NCBI RefSeq assembly: GCF_900142285.1
Contig: NZ_FRAJ01000008.1
Location: 1-64,000, forward strand
Origin: Caminicella sporogenes DSM 14501
GTDB taxonomy: Bacteria > Bacillota > Clostridia > Peptostreptococcales > Caminicellaceae
Direction of reading: 5' to 3'
Length of the DNA: 64,000 nt
Of the stretch, positions 28,951 to 36,170 are shown one piece after another. The notes below the pieces were generated by a model that was given only the letters and a program-made list of their open reading frames with translations, had not been told where the DNA came from and did not search any database. The position numbers were made by a program, and so were the translations under genes. The number at the start of each line of letters is the position of its first letter. The first letter of the stretch is position 1.

Positions 28951-29640
28951 TCACCCTACAAATTTATATCCTATACCATAAACGGTTTTTATATACTTAA
29001 ACTGTTCATCATCAATTTTATGTCTTATATTTTTTATATGTACATCGATTGTCCTATCATATCCTTCATAGTCAAACCCTAAAATCTTCGTAACAAGTTC
29101 TTCTCTGCTAAATACTCTGCCAATATTTCTAATAAATAAAGCTAGTATATCAAATTCCGTAGGTGTCAACTTTACAACTTTACCTTTTTTCTTTACTTCC
29201 ATCTTTTTTAAATCTATTTCTAAATCTCCATTATTAATTTCTATTATATCTGCCTTTACTTCATCTTGTCTTGTTCTCCTTAAAATAGCATTTATTCTAG
29301 CTACAAGCTCCTTTGGACTAAATGGCTTTATCATGTAATCATCTGCCCCTATATTTAAACCCATAACCCTATCATCTTCCTCTACTTTTGCTGTCAACAT
29401 GAGTATAGGAACTTTAGACTTAATCCTAATTTTTTTACATATTTCTTCACCTGAGATATCTGGAAGCATAAGGTCTAATACTATTAAATCTATATCTTTA
29501 TTTTCAAATATATTTAAAGCTTCTTTACCATCAAAAGCACTATAAACTGTATATCCATCTTTTTCTAAATATGCTTTAACAACACTTACTATTTGCTGCT
29601 CATCATCTACTACTAATATAGTCTCTTTTTCTTTATTCAT
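28951..29640 (-). CDS. OmpR/PhoB-family response regulator
   Basis: 229 aa. Receiver domain with acidic pocket DDEQ (about 11-14), phosphoacceptor Asp in IVLDLMLPD (about 55) and Lys in MIKPFSPKE (about 105); C-terminal winged helix (about 130-228) with LTPTEFDILALF and GYDRTIDVHIKNIRHKI. First gene of the two-gene unit with the kinase. Target genes cannot be inferred from position; the neighbouring divergent gene is controlled by a lysine riboswitch. Confidence 0.95.
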   Translation of the reverse strand: MNKEKETILVVDDEQQIVSVVKAYLEKDGYTVYSAFDGKEALNIFENKDIDLIVLDLMLPDISGEEICKKIRIKSKVPILMLTAKVEEDDRVMGLNIGADDYMIKPFSPKELVARINAILRRTRQDEVKADIIEINNGDLEIDLKKMEVKKKGKVVKLTPTEFDILALFIRNIGRVFSREELVTKILGFDYEGYDRTIDVHIKNIRHKIDDEQFKYIKTVYGIGYKFVG

Positions 29641-29756
29641 AAAACCACCCCAACGCCTATTTATAGTTAGATATATTATATACCATTTTTATGAAGAAAT
29701 TATGAATAAAAAATTTTTAATTAAATGTATTACTTTTTTAAATATTTTATTTTTAT

Positions 29757-29785
29757 TTGACATTATCATTAAATTGTGCTAAATT
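29757..29785 (+). promoter_or_regulatory. Promoter of the lysine-riboswitch transcript
   Basis: TTGACA (29757-29762), 17-base spacer, TAAATT (29780-29785) with an extended TG at 29777-29778. It begins about 40 bp before the riboswitch. Confidence 0.7.
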
Positions 29786-29827
29786 ATTGATTATAATTTA
29801 ATAAGTATTACCTCATCTCTCCACGAG

Positions 29828-30010
29828 GTGAGGTAGAGGCGCGATGTCTAATAGTACCTATATGGAGGTCGGAAACCTAAGAAGTATAGGGAAAGGAGCC
29901 ATCGCCGAAGTCTTAGGCACCCAAAGTCTAAGGCTGGGCCTGCATCGAATAGGTGTAGGACTGTCATCAGGATAAAAAAAGCCCATTATCCTGATGGAGA
30001 GCTATCTCAC
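29828..30010 (+). promoter_or_regulatory. Lysine riboswitch (L-box)
   Basis: Closing helix P1 is GTGAGGTAG (29828-29836) with CTATCTCAC (30002-30010). Inside are L-box core blocks AGAGGCGCGATG, GGGAAAGGAGCC, CGAAG, TGGGCCTGCAT and the long hairpin ATCAGGAT / ATCCTGAT. A preceding segment ACCTCA (29810-29815) can pair with TGAGGT of the P1 5' strand and so compete with ligand-competent folding. Downstream terminator at 30064 indicates transcriptional OFF control by lysine. Confidence 0.93.
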
Positions 30011-30034
30011 GCTGGGCTAAAAGGAGGGATAGGT

Positions 30035-30070
30035 ATGTCTGCTTTTTTGTTGTGCACATTTTGCACCTGA
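30035..30070 (+). CDS. Candidate 11-aa leader ORF between lysine riboswitch and terminator
   Basis: ATG at 30035 has an excellent ribosome site (AAAGGAGGG, 6 bases). It encodes MSAFLLCTFCT and stops with TGA at 30068-30070, inside the 5' arm of the intrinsic terminator. Whether it is translated is unknown; the good ribosome site and the stop position make it worth recording. Confidence 0.35.
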   Translation: MSAFLLCTFCT

Positions 30071-30091
30071 CACACCTGTCAGGTGTTTTTT
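30064..30091 (+). terminator. Intrinsic terminator of the lysine riboswitch
   Basis: Perfect stem CACCTGACA / TGTCAGGTG with 4-base loop followed by TTTTTTATT, 64 bp before the transporter ATG. Confidence 0.93.
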
Positions 30092-30154
30092 ATTGCCAAA
30101 AATAAGTAATTAATTTTCATTATAAATCATGTAAAAATTAAGGAGGCTATAAAA

Positions 30155-31726
30155 ATGCATTATAGATGGCTATCAATTATTCCACCAATATTAACAATAC
30201 TTTTGTCATTGATTACTAAAGAAGTTTTCTTATCTCTATTTATAGGAGTACTTGTAGGAGCTACTATTATTACTCATAATCCTTTAACAGGTTTCACTGA
30301 TACATTAAATACTTATATAGTAGGTTCTTTAACTGATTCTTGGAATGTTTCAATATTAATTTTCTGCCTTTCAATAGGAGGACTTATTGGAATATTAAGT
30401 AAAAATGGAGGTACAAAAGGTATTTCAAATCTTATAGTTTCCAAAGCTAAAAATAGTAAATCTACATTATTTTCTACATGGCTTATGGGGATGCTTATAT
30501 TCTTTGATGATTACGCTAATTCACTAATCGTTGGAAGTACAATGAGAAGCATTACCGATAAAATGAAAGTTTCTAGAGAAAAATTAGCTTATATAGTAGA
30601 CTCAACAGCTGCTCCCGTTTCAAGTATAGCACTCATTTCAACATGGGTAGGATTTGAAACAGGTTTAATTAAAGATGGGCTTTCAAGCATAAATGTAGAC
30701 TTAAATGCTTATACTGTATTTTTACAGACAATTCCATACAGATTTTATAGTTTATTAACTCTTGCATTTGTTCTTATAATTATATTCATTGGCAAAGACT
30801 TCGGACCAATGGCTAGAGCTGAAAGAAGAACTTATTTAACGGGAAAAGTTTTAGACGATAATGCAACCCCTTTAGTGTCTGATGAAGTTTCCTCACTAGA
30901 ATCAAATACAAGTGTAGAAAGATGGTATAATGCCGTAATTCCAATTCTTTCTGTTATAATAATTACTATTATAGGATTGTATATAAATGGTGGAGGACTG
31001 AAAGGTGCAAGTTTAAAAGATGCATTTGGAAATGCTGATGCAAGTGTTGTATTGCTTTGGGCTTCATTTGGTGGAACTATTGTTGCAGCTTTAATGAGCC
31101 TTGCTCAAAGAATACTTTCTTTAAAAGAAATTATGGAAGCATGGGTTGCCGGACTTAAATCAATGACAGTAGCTTCAATAATACTAGTACTAGCATGGGC
31201 TTTAGGTTCTGTAAATGACAAACTTGGTACTTCTCAATTTATTGTAGATATTACTAAAGGTTCTCTACCTCATTATTTACTACCAGTTGTAATGTTTATA
31301 ATTCCAGCTATTGTTGCTTTTGCAACAGGTTCATCATGGGGTGCAAATTCTATTGTAATGCCTCTTGCTATAAATTTAGCATATCAAATTGGTGGCATAG
31401 ATATGTTAATCCCAACAATAGGTTCTGTTTTAACTGGTGCAGTACTCGGAGACCACTGTTCACCTATTTCAGATACTACCATTATGTCTTCAATGGCTAG
31501 TGCATGTGACCACATAGCTCATGTTAAAACTCAAATGCCTTATGCTATGGCAGTAGGAATAGTTTCTATTTTAATAGGTTTTATACCTGCTGGATTTGGT
31601 TTCAATCCTTATATTTCATTAATTTTAGGAATTGTAACTTTAATAGCATTAGTCAATTTAATTGGTGTAAAACCTACAGATGAAAAAAGATTATCTATGA
31701 TTCCCATTCAAAGTACAAACAAATAA
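30155..31726 (+). CDS. lysW: NhaC-family transporter, predicted lysine transporter
   Basis: 523 aa polytopic membrane protein of the NhaC Na+/H+ antiporter superfamily, about 12 TM helices, with GDHCSPISDTTIMSSMASACDH (about 429-450) as family hallmark and FFDDYANSLIVG near residue 120. Because a lysine riboswitch with terminator lies directly upstream, the substrate is predicted to be lysine (the LysW group proposed from comparative riboswitch studies) rather than only Na+/H+. AAGGAGG precedes ATG. Monocistronic. The name reflects this inference; a classic antiporter function cannot be excluded. Confidence 0.85.
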   Translation: MHYRWLSIIPPILTILLSLITKEVFLSLFIGVLVGATIITHNPLTGFTDTLNTYIVGSLTDSWNVSILIFCLSIGGLIGILSKNGGTKGISNLIVSKAKNSKSTLFSTWLMGMLIFFDDYANSLIVGSTMRSITDKMKVSREKLAYIVDSTAAPVSSIALISTWVGFETGLIKDGLSSINVDLNAYTVFLQTIPYRFYSLLTLAFVLIIIFIGKDFGPMARAERRTYLTGKVLDDNATPLVSDEVSSLESNTSVERWYNAVIPILSVIIITIIGLYINGGGLKGASLKDAFGNADASVVLLWASFGGTIVAALMSLAQRILSLKEIMEAWVAGLKSMTVASIILVLAWALGSVNDKLGTSQFIVDITKGSLPHYLLPVVMFIIPAIVAFATGSSWGANSIVMPLAINLAYQIGGIDMLIPTIGSVLTGAVLGDHCSPISDTTIMSSMASACDHIAHVKTQMPYAMAVGIVSILIGFIPAGFGFNPYISLILGIVTLIALVNLIGVKPTDEKRLSMIPIQSTNK

Positions 31727-31741
31727 AGTATAAATAAATTT

Positions 31742-31792
31742 AAAAGACAAAACATCCTAAATTAATATTGGATGTTTTGTCTTTTAAATTTG
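31742..31792 (+). terminator. Terminator of the NhaC-family gene
   Basis: Long perfect stem AAAAGACAAAACATCC / GGATGTTTTGTCTTTT with a 12-base loop. Confidence 0.93.
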
Positions 31793-31906
31793 CATCAAAA
31801 CTATATTCTGAATAGTTCAAAATATTAAAACTATGTTTATATATTACGTAATTGGGTATTTTATAATTGTAAATTTAATAAAAATTTTTAAGGAGGTTTT
31901 TTCTTT

Positions 31907-32497
31907 ATGTTAGTTGGAAAAAAAGCACCTAATTTTAAAACAAAAGCTTTTATCAATGGTGAAATTAAAGAAATAAGTTTAGAAGATTTTAAAGACAAAT
32001 GGGTAGTATTATGTTTCTATCCCGGAGACTTTACATTTGTTTGACCTACAGAATTATCAAGCATAGCAGTTCGCTATAACGAATTAAGAAATTTAAATGT
32101 AGAAGTACTTGCAGTAAGTGTTGACAGCGTCTTTTCTCACAAAGTTTGGAATGAAACTGAATTATCTAAAATGGTAGATGGTGGTATTCCTTATCCTATG
32201 CTTTCTGACCAAGGAGGAAATATAGGAAAATTATATGGAGTATATGATGAAGAAATCGGAGTAGATATAAGGGGCAGATTTTTAATAGACCCAAATGGAA
32301 TTATTCAAGCTGCTGAAATATTAACTCCTCCAGTTGGAAGAAATCCTGAAGAATTAATAAGACAAATCAAAGCATATCAGCATCATTTTAATACTAATGA
32401 AGTAATGCCTTCTGGATGGACTGAAGGAGAAAAAACACTAAAACCATCTACTGAATTAGCTGGTAAAGTTTGGGAACAGTGGAAGCCAGAAAAATAA
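31907..32497 (+). CDS. prxU: Selenocysteine peroxiredoxin (in-frame TGA at catalytic position)
   Basis: 196 aa when TGA at 32042-32044 is read as selenocysteine (residue 46); the frame is otherwise open from ATG 31907 (AAGGAGG upstream) to TAA 32495-32497. The TGA stands exactly where peroxiredoxins of the AhpC/Prx1 class have the peroxidatic Cys: [15 protein letters not shown]. Downstream blocks ([27 protein letters not shown]) are intact. The C-terminal resolving cysteine motif VCP is replaced by EVMPSGW, and the only cysteine is C36, so a 1-Sec type mechanism is likely. Reduces H2O2/organic peroxides. Needs selA/B/C/D elsewhere in the genome. Confidence 0.9.
32063..32077 (+). promoter_or_regulatory. 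Candidate bacterial SECIS hairpin
   Basis: Perfect hairpin ATAGC-AGTTC-GCTAT inside the coding sequence; the loop G lies about 24 nt after the TGA, within the 16-37 nt spacing known for bacterial SECIS elements, and starts near the loop 5' end as in the consensus. Confidence 0.65.
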
Positions 32498-32511
32498 ACA
32501 TTAAATAGATT

Positions 32512-32550
32512 AAATAGGAGATAGATAAGTTCATCTATCTCCTTATTTTA
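32512..32550. terminator. Bidirectional terminator between prxU and ybaK
   Basis: Arms AATAGGAGATAGAT / ATCTATCTCCTTATT with a 6-base loop; shared by convergent genes. Confidence 0.88.
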
Positions 32551-33019
32551 TTATATCTACAAATTCAGCACCAGTAACTTTTGCCAATTCATCTACTTCA
32601 AGTTCAATTTGAATTCCTATTTTTCCACCACTAACTATAATCTTTTCTATATTTAAAGCACTTAAATCTATAAAAGTTTTATAATGTTTTTTCATTCCTA
32701 TTGGTGAACAACCACCTCTTATATATCCTGTAAGCTTTAAAATATCTTTAACTGATACCAACTCTACTTTCTTTTCTCCAGCTGCCTTTGCTGCTTTCTT
32801 CAAGTCTAGCTCTGTATTTACAGGTACTATAAAAACATATATATTCTTACTATTTCCCTTTACTACAAGTGTCTTATATACAACATCTGGCTCTTTACCG
32901 ATTTTCTTAGCAACAGACATTCCATCTATCTTTCCATCATTATTATCATAAGTAATCATATTATAATTTATCTTTTTTTGTTCTAAAATTCGCATGGCAT
33001 TTGTCTTTTTAATTTTCAT
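32543..33019 (-). CDS. ybaK: YbaK/EbsC family Cys-tRNA(Pro) deacylase
   Basis: 158 aa, normal size. Stand-alone trans-editing domain that hydrolyses Cys-tRNA-Pro. Conserved features: KTLVVKG (about 49-55) containing the catalytic Lys region, VFIVPVNTELDLKKAAKA, the GYIRGGCSPIGMKK block (about 98-111) and the final VSGGKIGIQIELEVDELAKV. ATG upstream site GGGGAAG. Lies 53 bp after the metal-binding lipoprotein gene on the same strand and could share its transcript. Confidence 0.92.
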   Translation of the reverse strand: MKIKKTNAMRILEQKKINYNMITYDNNDGKIDGMSVAKKIGKEPDVVYKTLVVKGNSKNIYVFIVPVNTELDLKKAAKAAGEKKVELVSVKDILKLTGYIRGGCSPIGMKKHYKTFIDLSALNIEKIIVSGGKIGIQIELEVDELAKVTGAEFVDIIK

Positions 33020-33072
33020 ATTCTACACACTTCCCCATTTAACTATCTACATTTAATCATTTAATCATTAAA

Positions 33073-34020
33073 TTAATGTACAGCCTTTTTGAGAACTTCT
33101 AAATTCTCATACATAACAGATATATAATCTTTACCTTTCTCCATATCCTCTTTGGTCATACCTCCTATAGGATTTAGCACAGCCGTCTTTGCTCCAGTTT
33201 CAACAGCTATAACCTTAGCTAGTTTTGGACTTGCTAAAGTTTCAAAAAATATATATTTTATTCCGTACTCATCTACTAGTTTGCTAATTTTAGCCATCTT
33301 CGCTGCACTCGGTTCTTCTTGAGGTGATAATCCTGAAATACTAATTTGTTTTAATCCATATCTATCTGCCATATAACCAAAAGCAGCATGAGAAACTACA
33401 ATATAATCTAATTTTCTATCTTTTAATTCTTTTTTATATTTCTCATCTAATTGTCTTAACTCATCAGCAAATTCTTTAAAATTTTCTTCATAAAATTCTT
33501 TATTTTTTTCATCTGCCTTTATAAAAGCATTTTTAATATTTTCTGCTTGTTTAATTGCTCTTATAGGGTCTAACCATATGTGTGGGTCATATATTCCATG
33601 ATGATGTTTATTTTCTGCATTTGCATGTTCATCATTTCTTTCAAATTTTCTAAGCTCAATTCCTCTTGATGCTTCAACAACTATTAATTTATCATTATTT
33701 AAAGAATTTACTAATTTATCTGCCCACATTTCCATATTTACTCCATTGTAAATAAATACATCTGCCTTTTCTAGCTTTGACATGAGCTTTGCTGTTGGCT
33801 CCCACTGATGTGGTTCTGCTCCCGGCGGAACCATTAATTTTACATCAACTTTATCTTTTCCTATTTTTTTAGCAAAATCATACATAGGATATATACTTGC
33901 ATATACTATTAATTTATCTGTATTTTTTTCTATGTTCGATTGTGTTTTAGATTGTGTACTGCATGCAGTTGTCAATAACATCAGTACAGCAACTATAATA
34001 CTAAAAAATTTTTTTATCAT
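33073..34020 (-). CDS. Zinc/manganese ABC transporter substrate-binding lipoprotein (ZnuA-like)
   Basis: 315 aa, cluster A-I metal-binding protein. Lipobox LLTTAC, Cys20. Metal ligands expected at H in PPGAEPHQWEP (about 65-75), H in YDPHIWLDP and H in VVSHAAFGYM, plus a flexible acidic/His-rich loop (DEHANAENKHHHG, about 131-143), which favours zinc. The permease and ATPase genes of the usual operon are not adjacent, so the protein works with subunits encoded elsewhere or has been separated from them. Ribosome site GGGAGGGAG. Confidence 0.9.
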   Translation of the reverse strand: MIKKFFSIIVAVLMLLTTACSTQSKTQSNIEKNTDKLIVYASIYPMYDFAKKIGKDKVDVKLMVPPGAEPHQWEPTAKLMSKLEKADVFIYNGVNMEMWADKLVNSLNNDKLIVVEASRGIELRKFERNDEHANAENKHHHGIYDPHIWLDPIRAIKQAENIKNAFIKADEKNKEFYEENFKEFADELRQLDEKYKKELKDRKLDYIVVSHAAFGYMADRYGLKQISISGLSPQEEPSAAKMAKISKLVDEYGIKYIFFETLASPKLAKVIAVETGAKTAVLNPIGGMTKEDMEKGKDYISVMYENLEVLKKAVH

Positions 34021-34050
34021 CTTGATTATACTCCCTCCCTAATTCATAAA

Positions 34051-34072
34051 TAAAAAGCCCCATTTAGGACTT
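34051..34072 (-). terminator. Probable terminator after the CBS-GGDEF gene
   Basis: Minus strand AAGTCC-TAAATG-GGGCTT (one G-U pair) followed by TTTTTATTT. Confidence 0.55.
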
Positions 34073-34125
34073 ATATTATGACTAATTTCTTTATTATTTA
34101 TCTCTATTTAATATATATATCTAAT

Positions 34126-34986
34126 CTAAGCAATTTGGTCTATATTTTCATCACATACTACAAACAGCCCTCTTTTATCCTTTTTTGCTTTAGTAGAAGC
34201 TAAACTAGCTGTATTTACAAGTTTTAAAATGACAGAATTTATATCAGTATCTTTATTCATAAAATCTGTTTTACCTGCTATTCCAGCTGAAATTGTAACA
34301 GGTATACGGTTTACAAATTCATATTCATTAACTGCTTTTAATATTTCTCTAGCCTTAATTTCACTTTTATCAATATAATAGGGAGTCAATACAATAAATT
34401 CATCGCCTCCGAATCTACAAACATGCAAATCTGGTGCTGTAAACTCCTTTAATAAATCAGCAATGTCTTTTAATATCATATCTCCACAAACATGTCCATA
34501 TTCCTTATTAATATAACCAAATTTGTTAACATCTATAAATATCAAAGACATTTCTCTATTATTTTCTACTAGCTCTATAGCTTTATAAAATATGTAGTCA
34601 CTTTTATAAAGACCGGTAAGCAAATCTATATGTTTTCCCAACTCAACATTCAATATTTCTTCAGTTATAAACCCTTCAATATTTTCTCCATTTTTCACTA
34701 AAGAAATATCTATATCATTTTTATTAAATATCTCTTTAACTTTCCATATAGATGTATCTATACTCACACAAACAAAATTATTCAACATAACATCAGCAGC
34801 AATCCTATTTGGATGGGCAGCTATAAGTTGTTTTTTAGTAATTATACCAACAATTTCATTATTTTCTGCTACTAAAAAATTATCTATATCTTTTTTTAAA
34901 GCAAGTTCCTTAATAAATCTTACTCCATTAAGGACATCAACTACAGTAAAATCCCTAACCATAATATTTGAAACTTTTCTTATCAT
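34126..34986 (-). CDS. CBS-domain diguanylate cyclase
   Basis: 286 aa. Two N-terminal CBS repeats (residues about 1-55 and 56-110; IVGIITKKQLIAAHP and IEGFITEEILNVE) followed by a GGDEF domain (about 118-280) with intact active site CRFGGDEFIVL and substrate-binding IDVNKFGYINKEYGH, so active c-di-GMP synthesis is expected. No RxxD inhibitory site is seen upstream of GGDEF. Cytosolic; the CBS pair probably senses an adenosine nucleotide. Its ATG overlaps the stop of the upstream gene (ATGA), so the two are translationally coupled. Confidence 0.88.
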   Translation of the reverse strand: MIRKVSNIMVRDFTVVDVLNGVRFIKELALKKDIDNFLVAENNEIVGIITKKQLIAAHPNRIAADVMLNNFVCVSIDTSIWKVKEIFNKNDIDISLVKNGENIEGFITEEILNVELGKHIDLLTGLYKSDYIFYKAIELVENNREMSLIFIDVNKFGYINKEYGHVCGDMILKDIADLLKEFTAPDLHVCRFGGDEFIVLTPYYIDKSEIKAREILKAVNEYEFVNRIPVTISAGIAGKTDFMNKDTDINSVILKLVNTASLASTKAKKDKRGLFVVCDENIDQIA

Positions 34987-35333
34987 AGGTCAATAGATTT
35001 GCTAACTTGAATAGTAATATCTATTTGAGCTTTTATTATCATAGATTCGTTAGCAATCTTGCCTCCTTCCTCTATTATTAAATTGACAAGTTTTTCTTTA
35101 GGCAAAATATTTAACAGTGATTTTCTTATGACAATGGCTTCAATAAAAACATGATTTACCTTTATAATTTCATATTGTTCTGGCGATAGTATATCTACCA
35201 TTCTTCGTGCTGCTTCAGGTCCAATAGGTGCATTCTTACATACTATCAAAACATCTTGCATCGGAGGCATCTCAAATTCAGATAATCGCATAGTTATTTC
35301 TGCTTTTTTAGAATTCTCTATATAAGTCCCCAT
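34983..35333 (-). CDS. Conserved small protein of unknown function, coupled to GGDEF gene
   Basis: 116 aa, cytosolic, no TM. I do not recognise a named family. Predicted mixed alpha/beta; a conserved-looking core is PPMQDVLIVCKNAPIGPEAARRM (with a Cys) followed by a hydrophobic C-terminal half ending IKAQIDITIQVSKS. ATG has AAAGGTGG upstream. The 4-bp ATGA overlap with the CBS-GGDEF gene suggests the two proteins act together, perhaps as sensor and output, which is inference. Confidence 0.7.
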   Translation of the reverse strand: MGTYIENSKKAEITMRLSEFEMPPMQDVLIVCKNAPIGPEAARRMVDILSPEQYEIIKVNHVFIEAIVIRKSLLNILPKEKLVNLIIEEGGKIANESMIIKAQIDITIQVSKSIDL

Positions 35334-35473
35334 ATTAATCCACCTTTCTCAATTCTAAACCCCCCATTAAATAATCAATATTATTTTATCATAAATCGTC
35401 AAATCTTTCTATTTTTTTACATAATTTTTCTTTTAATAATATTAAAACCATAATATCATATTAATTGCAATAT

Positions 35474-36154
35474 TTAACATATTCGCTTCTTAAATCTAGT
35501 CAAAATATAATAGAAAGATTTACCAAATAAAATTGAAAAAATAACATTTCCAACTGCATGTAATGTATCAAATGGTATACTAGCAATATATGTACTTATA
35601 AAAGTTTTTAATGTAAGGGGATATACAAAACCAATCCAATGCCAAATATTCATTATCCAACCAAATAAATATCCACATATTCCAGATAATACAGCAAACT
35701 GTTTTAAATTAAATTCTCGCTTTCTTTTTCCCAATATTGCTGCTAAAACGCCACAAAGTCCCCAGCAAAACATCTGCCACGGAGTCCAAGGTCCCTGCCC
35801 TAAGAAAAAATTTGAAACTAAAGCTGCTACTGCTCCAACCATAAAACCTATCTGCATGCCAAAAACATATCCTGTAATCATTACTATAAATGTAGTAGGC
35901 TGTACACTCATTAAAGCAGCAAATGGTATTCTACTTATAGCAGCAAGAGTTGCCATAGTTGATATTAGTGGAACTTCCTTTGAATTCATTTCTTTTTTTT
36001 CAAATTTCCAGAAAAAAGTTAACATTATTAATCCAATAATTACAGCTGATAATATTGGCCAACTAAATATATTATAAAAGGGATTTTCAGGTATTACACT
36101 TATTGCCAATATTAAAATTATTATCAAAATAATTATTATAAAGCTATTTTTCAT
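35474..36154 (-). CDS. ECF transporter S component, predicted cobalamin-specific
   Basis: 226 aa membrane protein with about six TM helices. After an N-terminal TM pair comes the pattern ISRIPFAALMSVQPTTFIVM, GYVFGMQIGFMVGAVAALVSNFFLGQGPWTPWQMF, characteristic of a class of ECF substrate-capture (S) subunits. It is the last gene of a unit that begins behind a cobalamin riboswitch and contains the T and A components plus intrinsic-factor-like surface proteins, so cobalamin (or a precursor/corrinoid) is the predicted substrate. Specificity is inferred from context, not from residues. ATG preceded by AGAGGGGA. Confidence 0.85.
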   Translation of the reverse strand: MKNSFIIIILIIILILAISVIPENPFYNIFSWPILSAVIIGLIMLTFFWKFEKKEMNSKEVPLISTMATLAAISRIPFAALMSVQPTTFIVMITGYVFGMQIGFMVGAVAALVSNFFLGQGPWTPWQMFCWGLCGVLAAILGKRKREFNLKQFAVLSGICGYLFGWIMNIWHWIGFVYPLTLKTFISTYIASIPFDTLHAVGNVIFSILFGKSFYYILTRFKKRIC

Positions 36155-36170
36155 AGAAAAATTCCCCTCT

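Noticed and set aside
32042-32044. Peroxiredoxin interpreted as a nonsense pseudogene
   Set aside because: The single stop is TGA at exactly the catalytic position, the rest of the gene is intact, and a SECIS-like hairpin is at the right distance.
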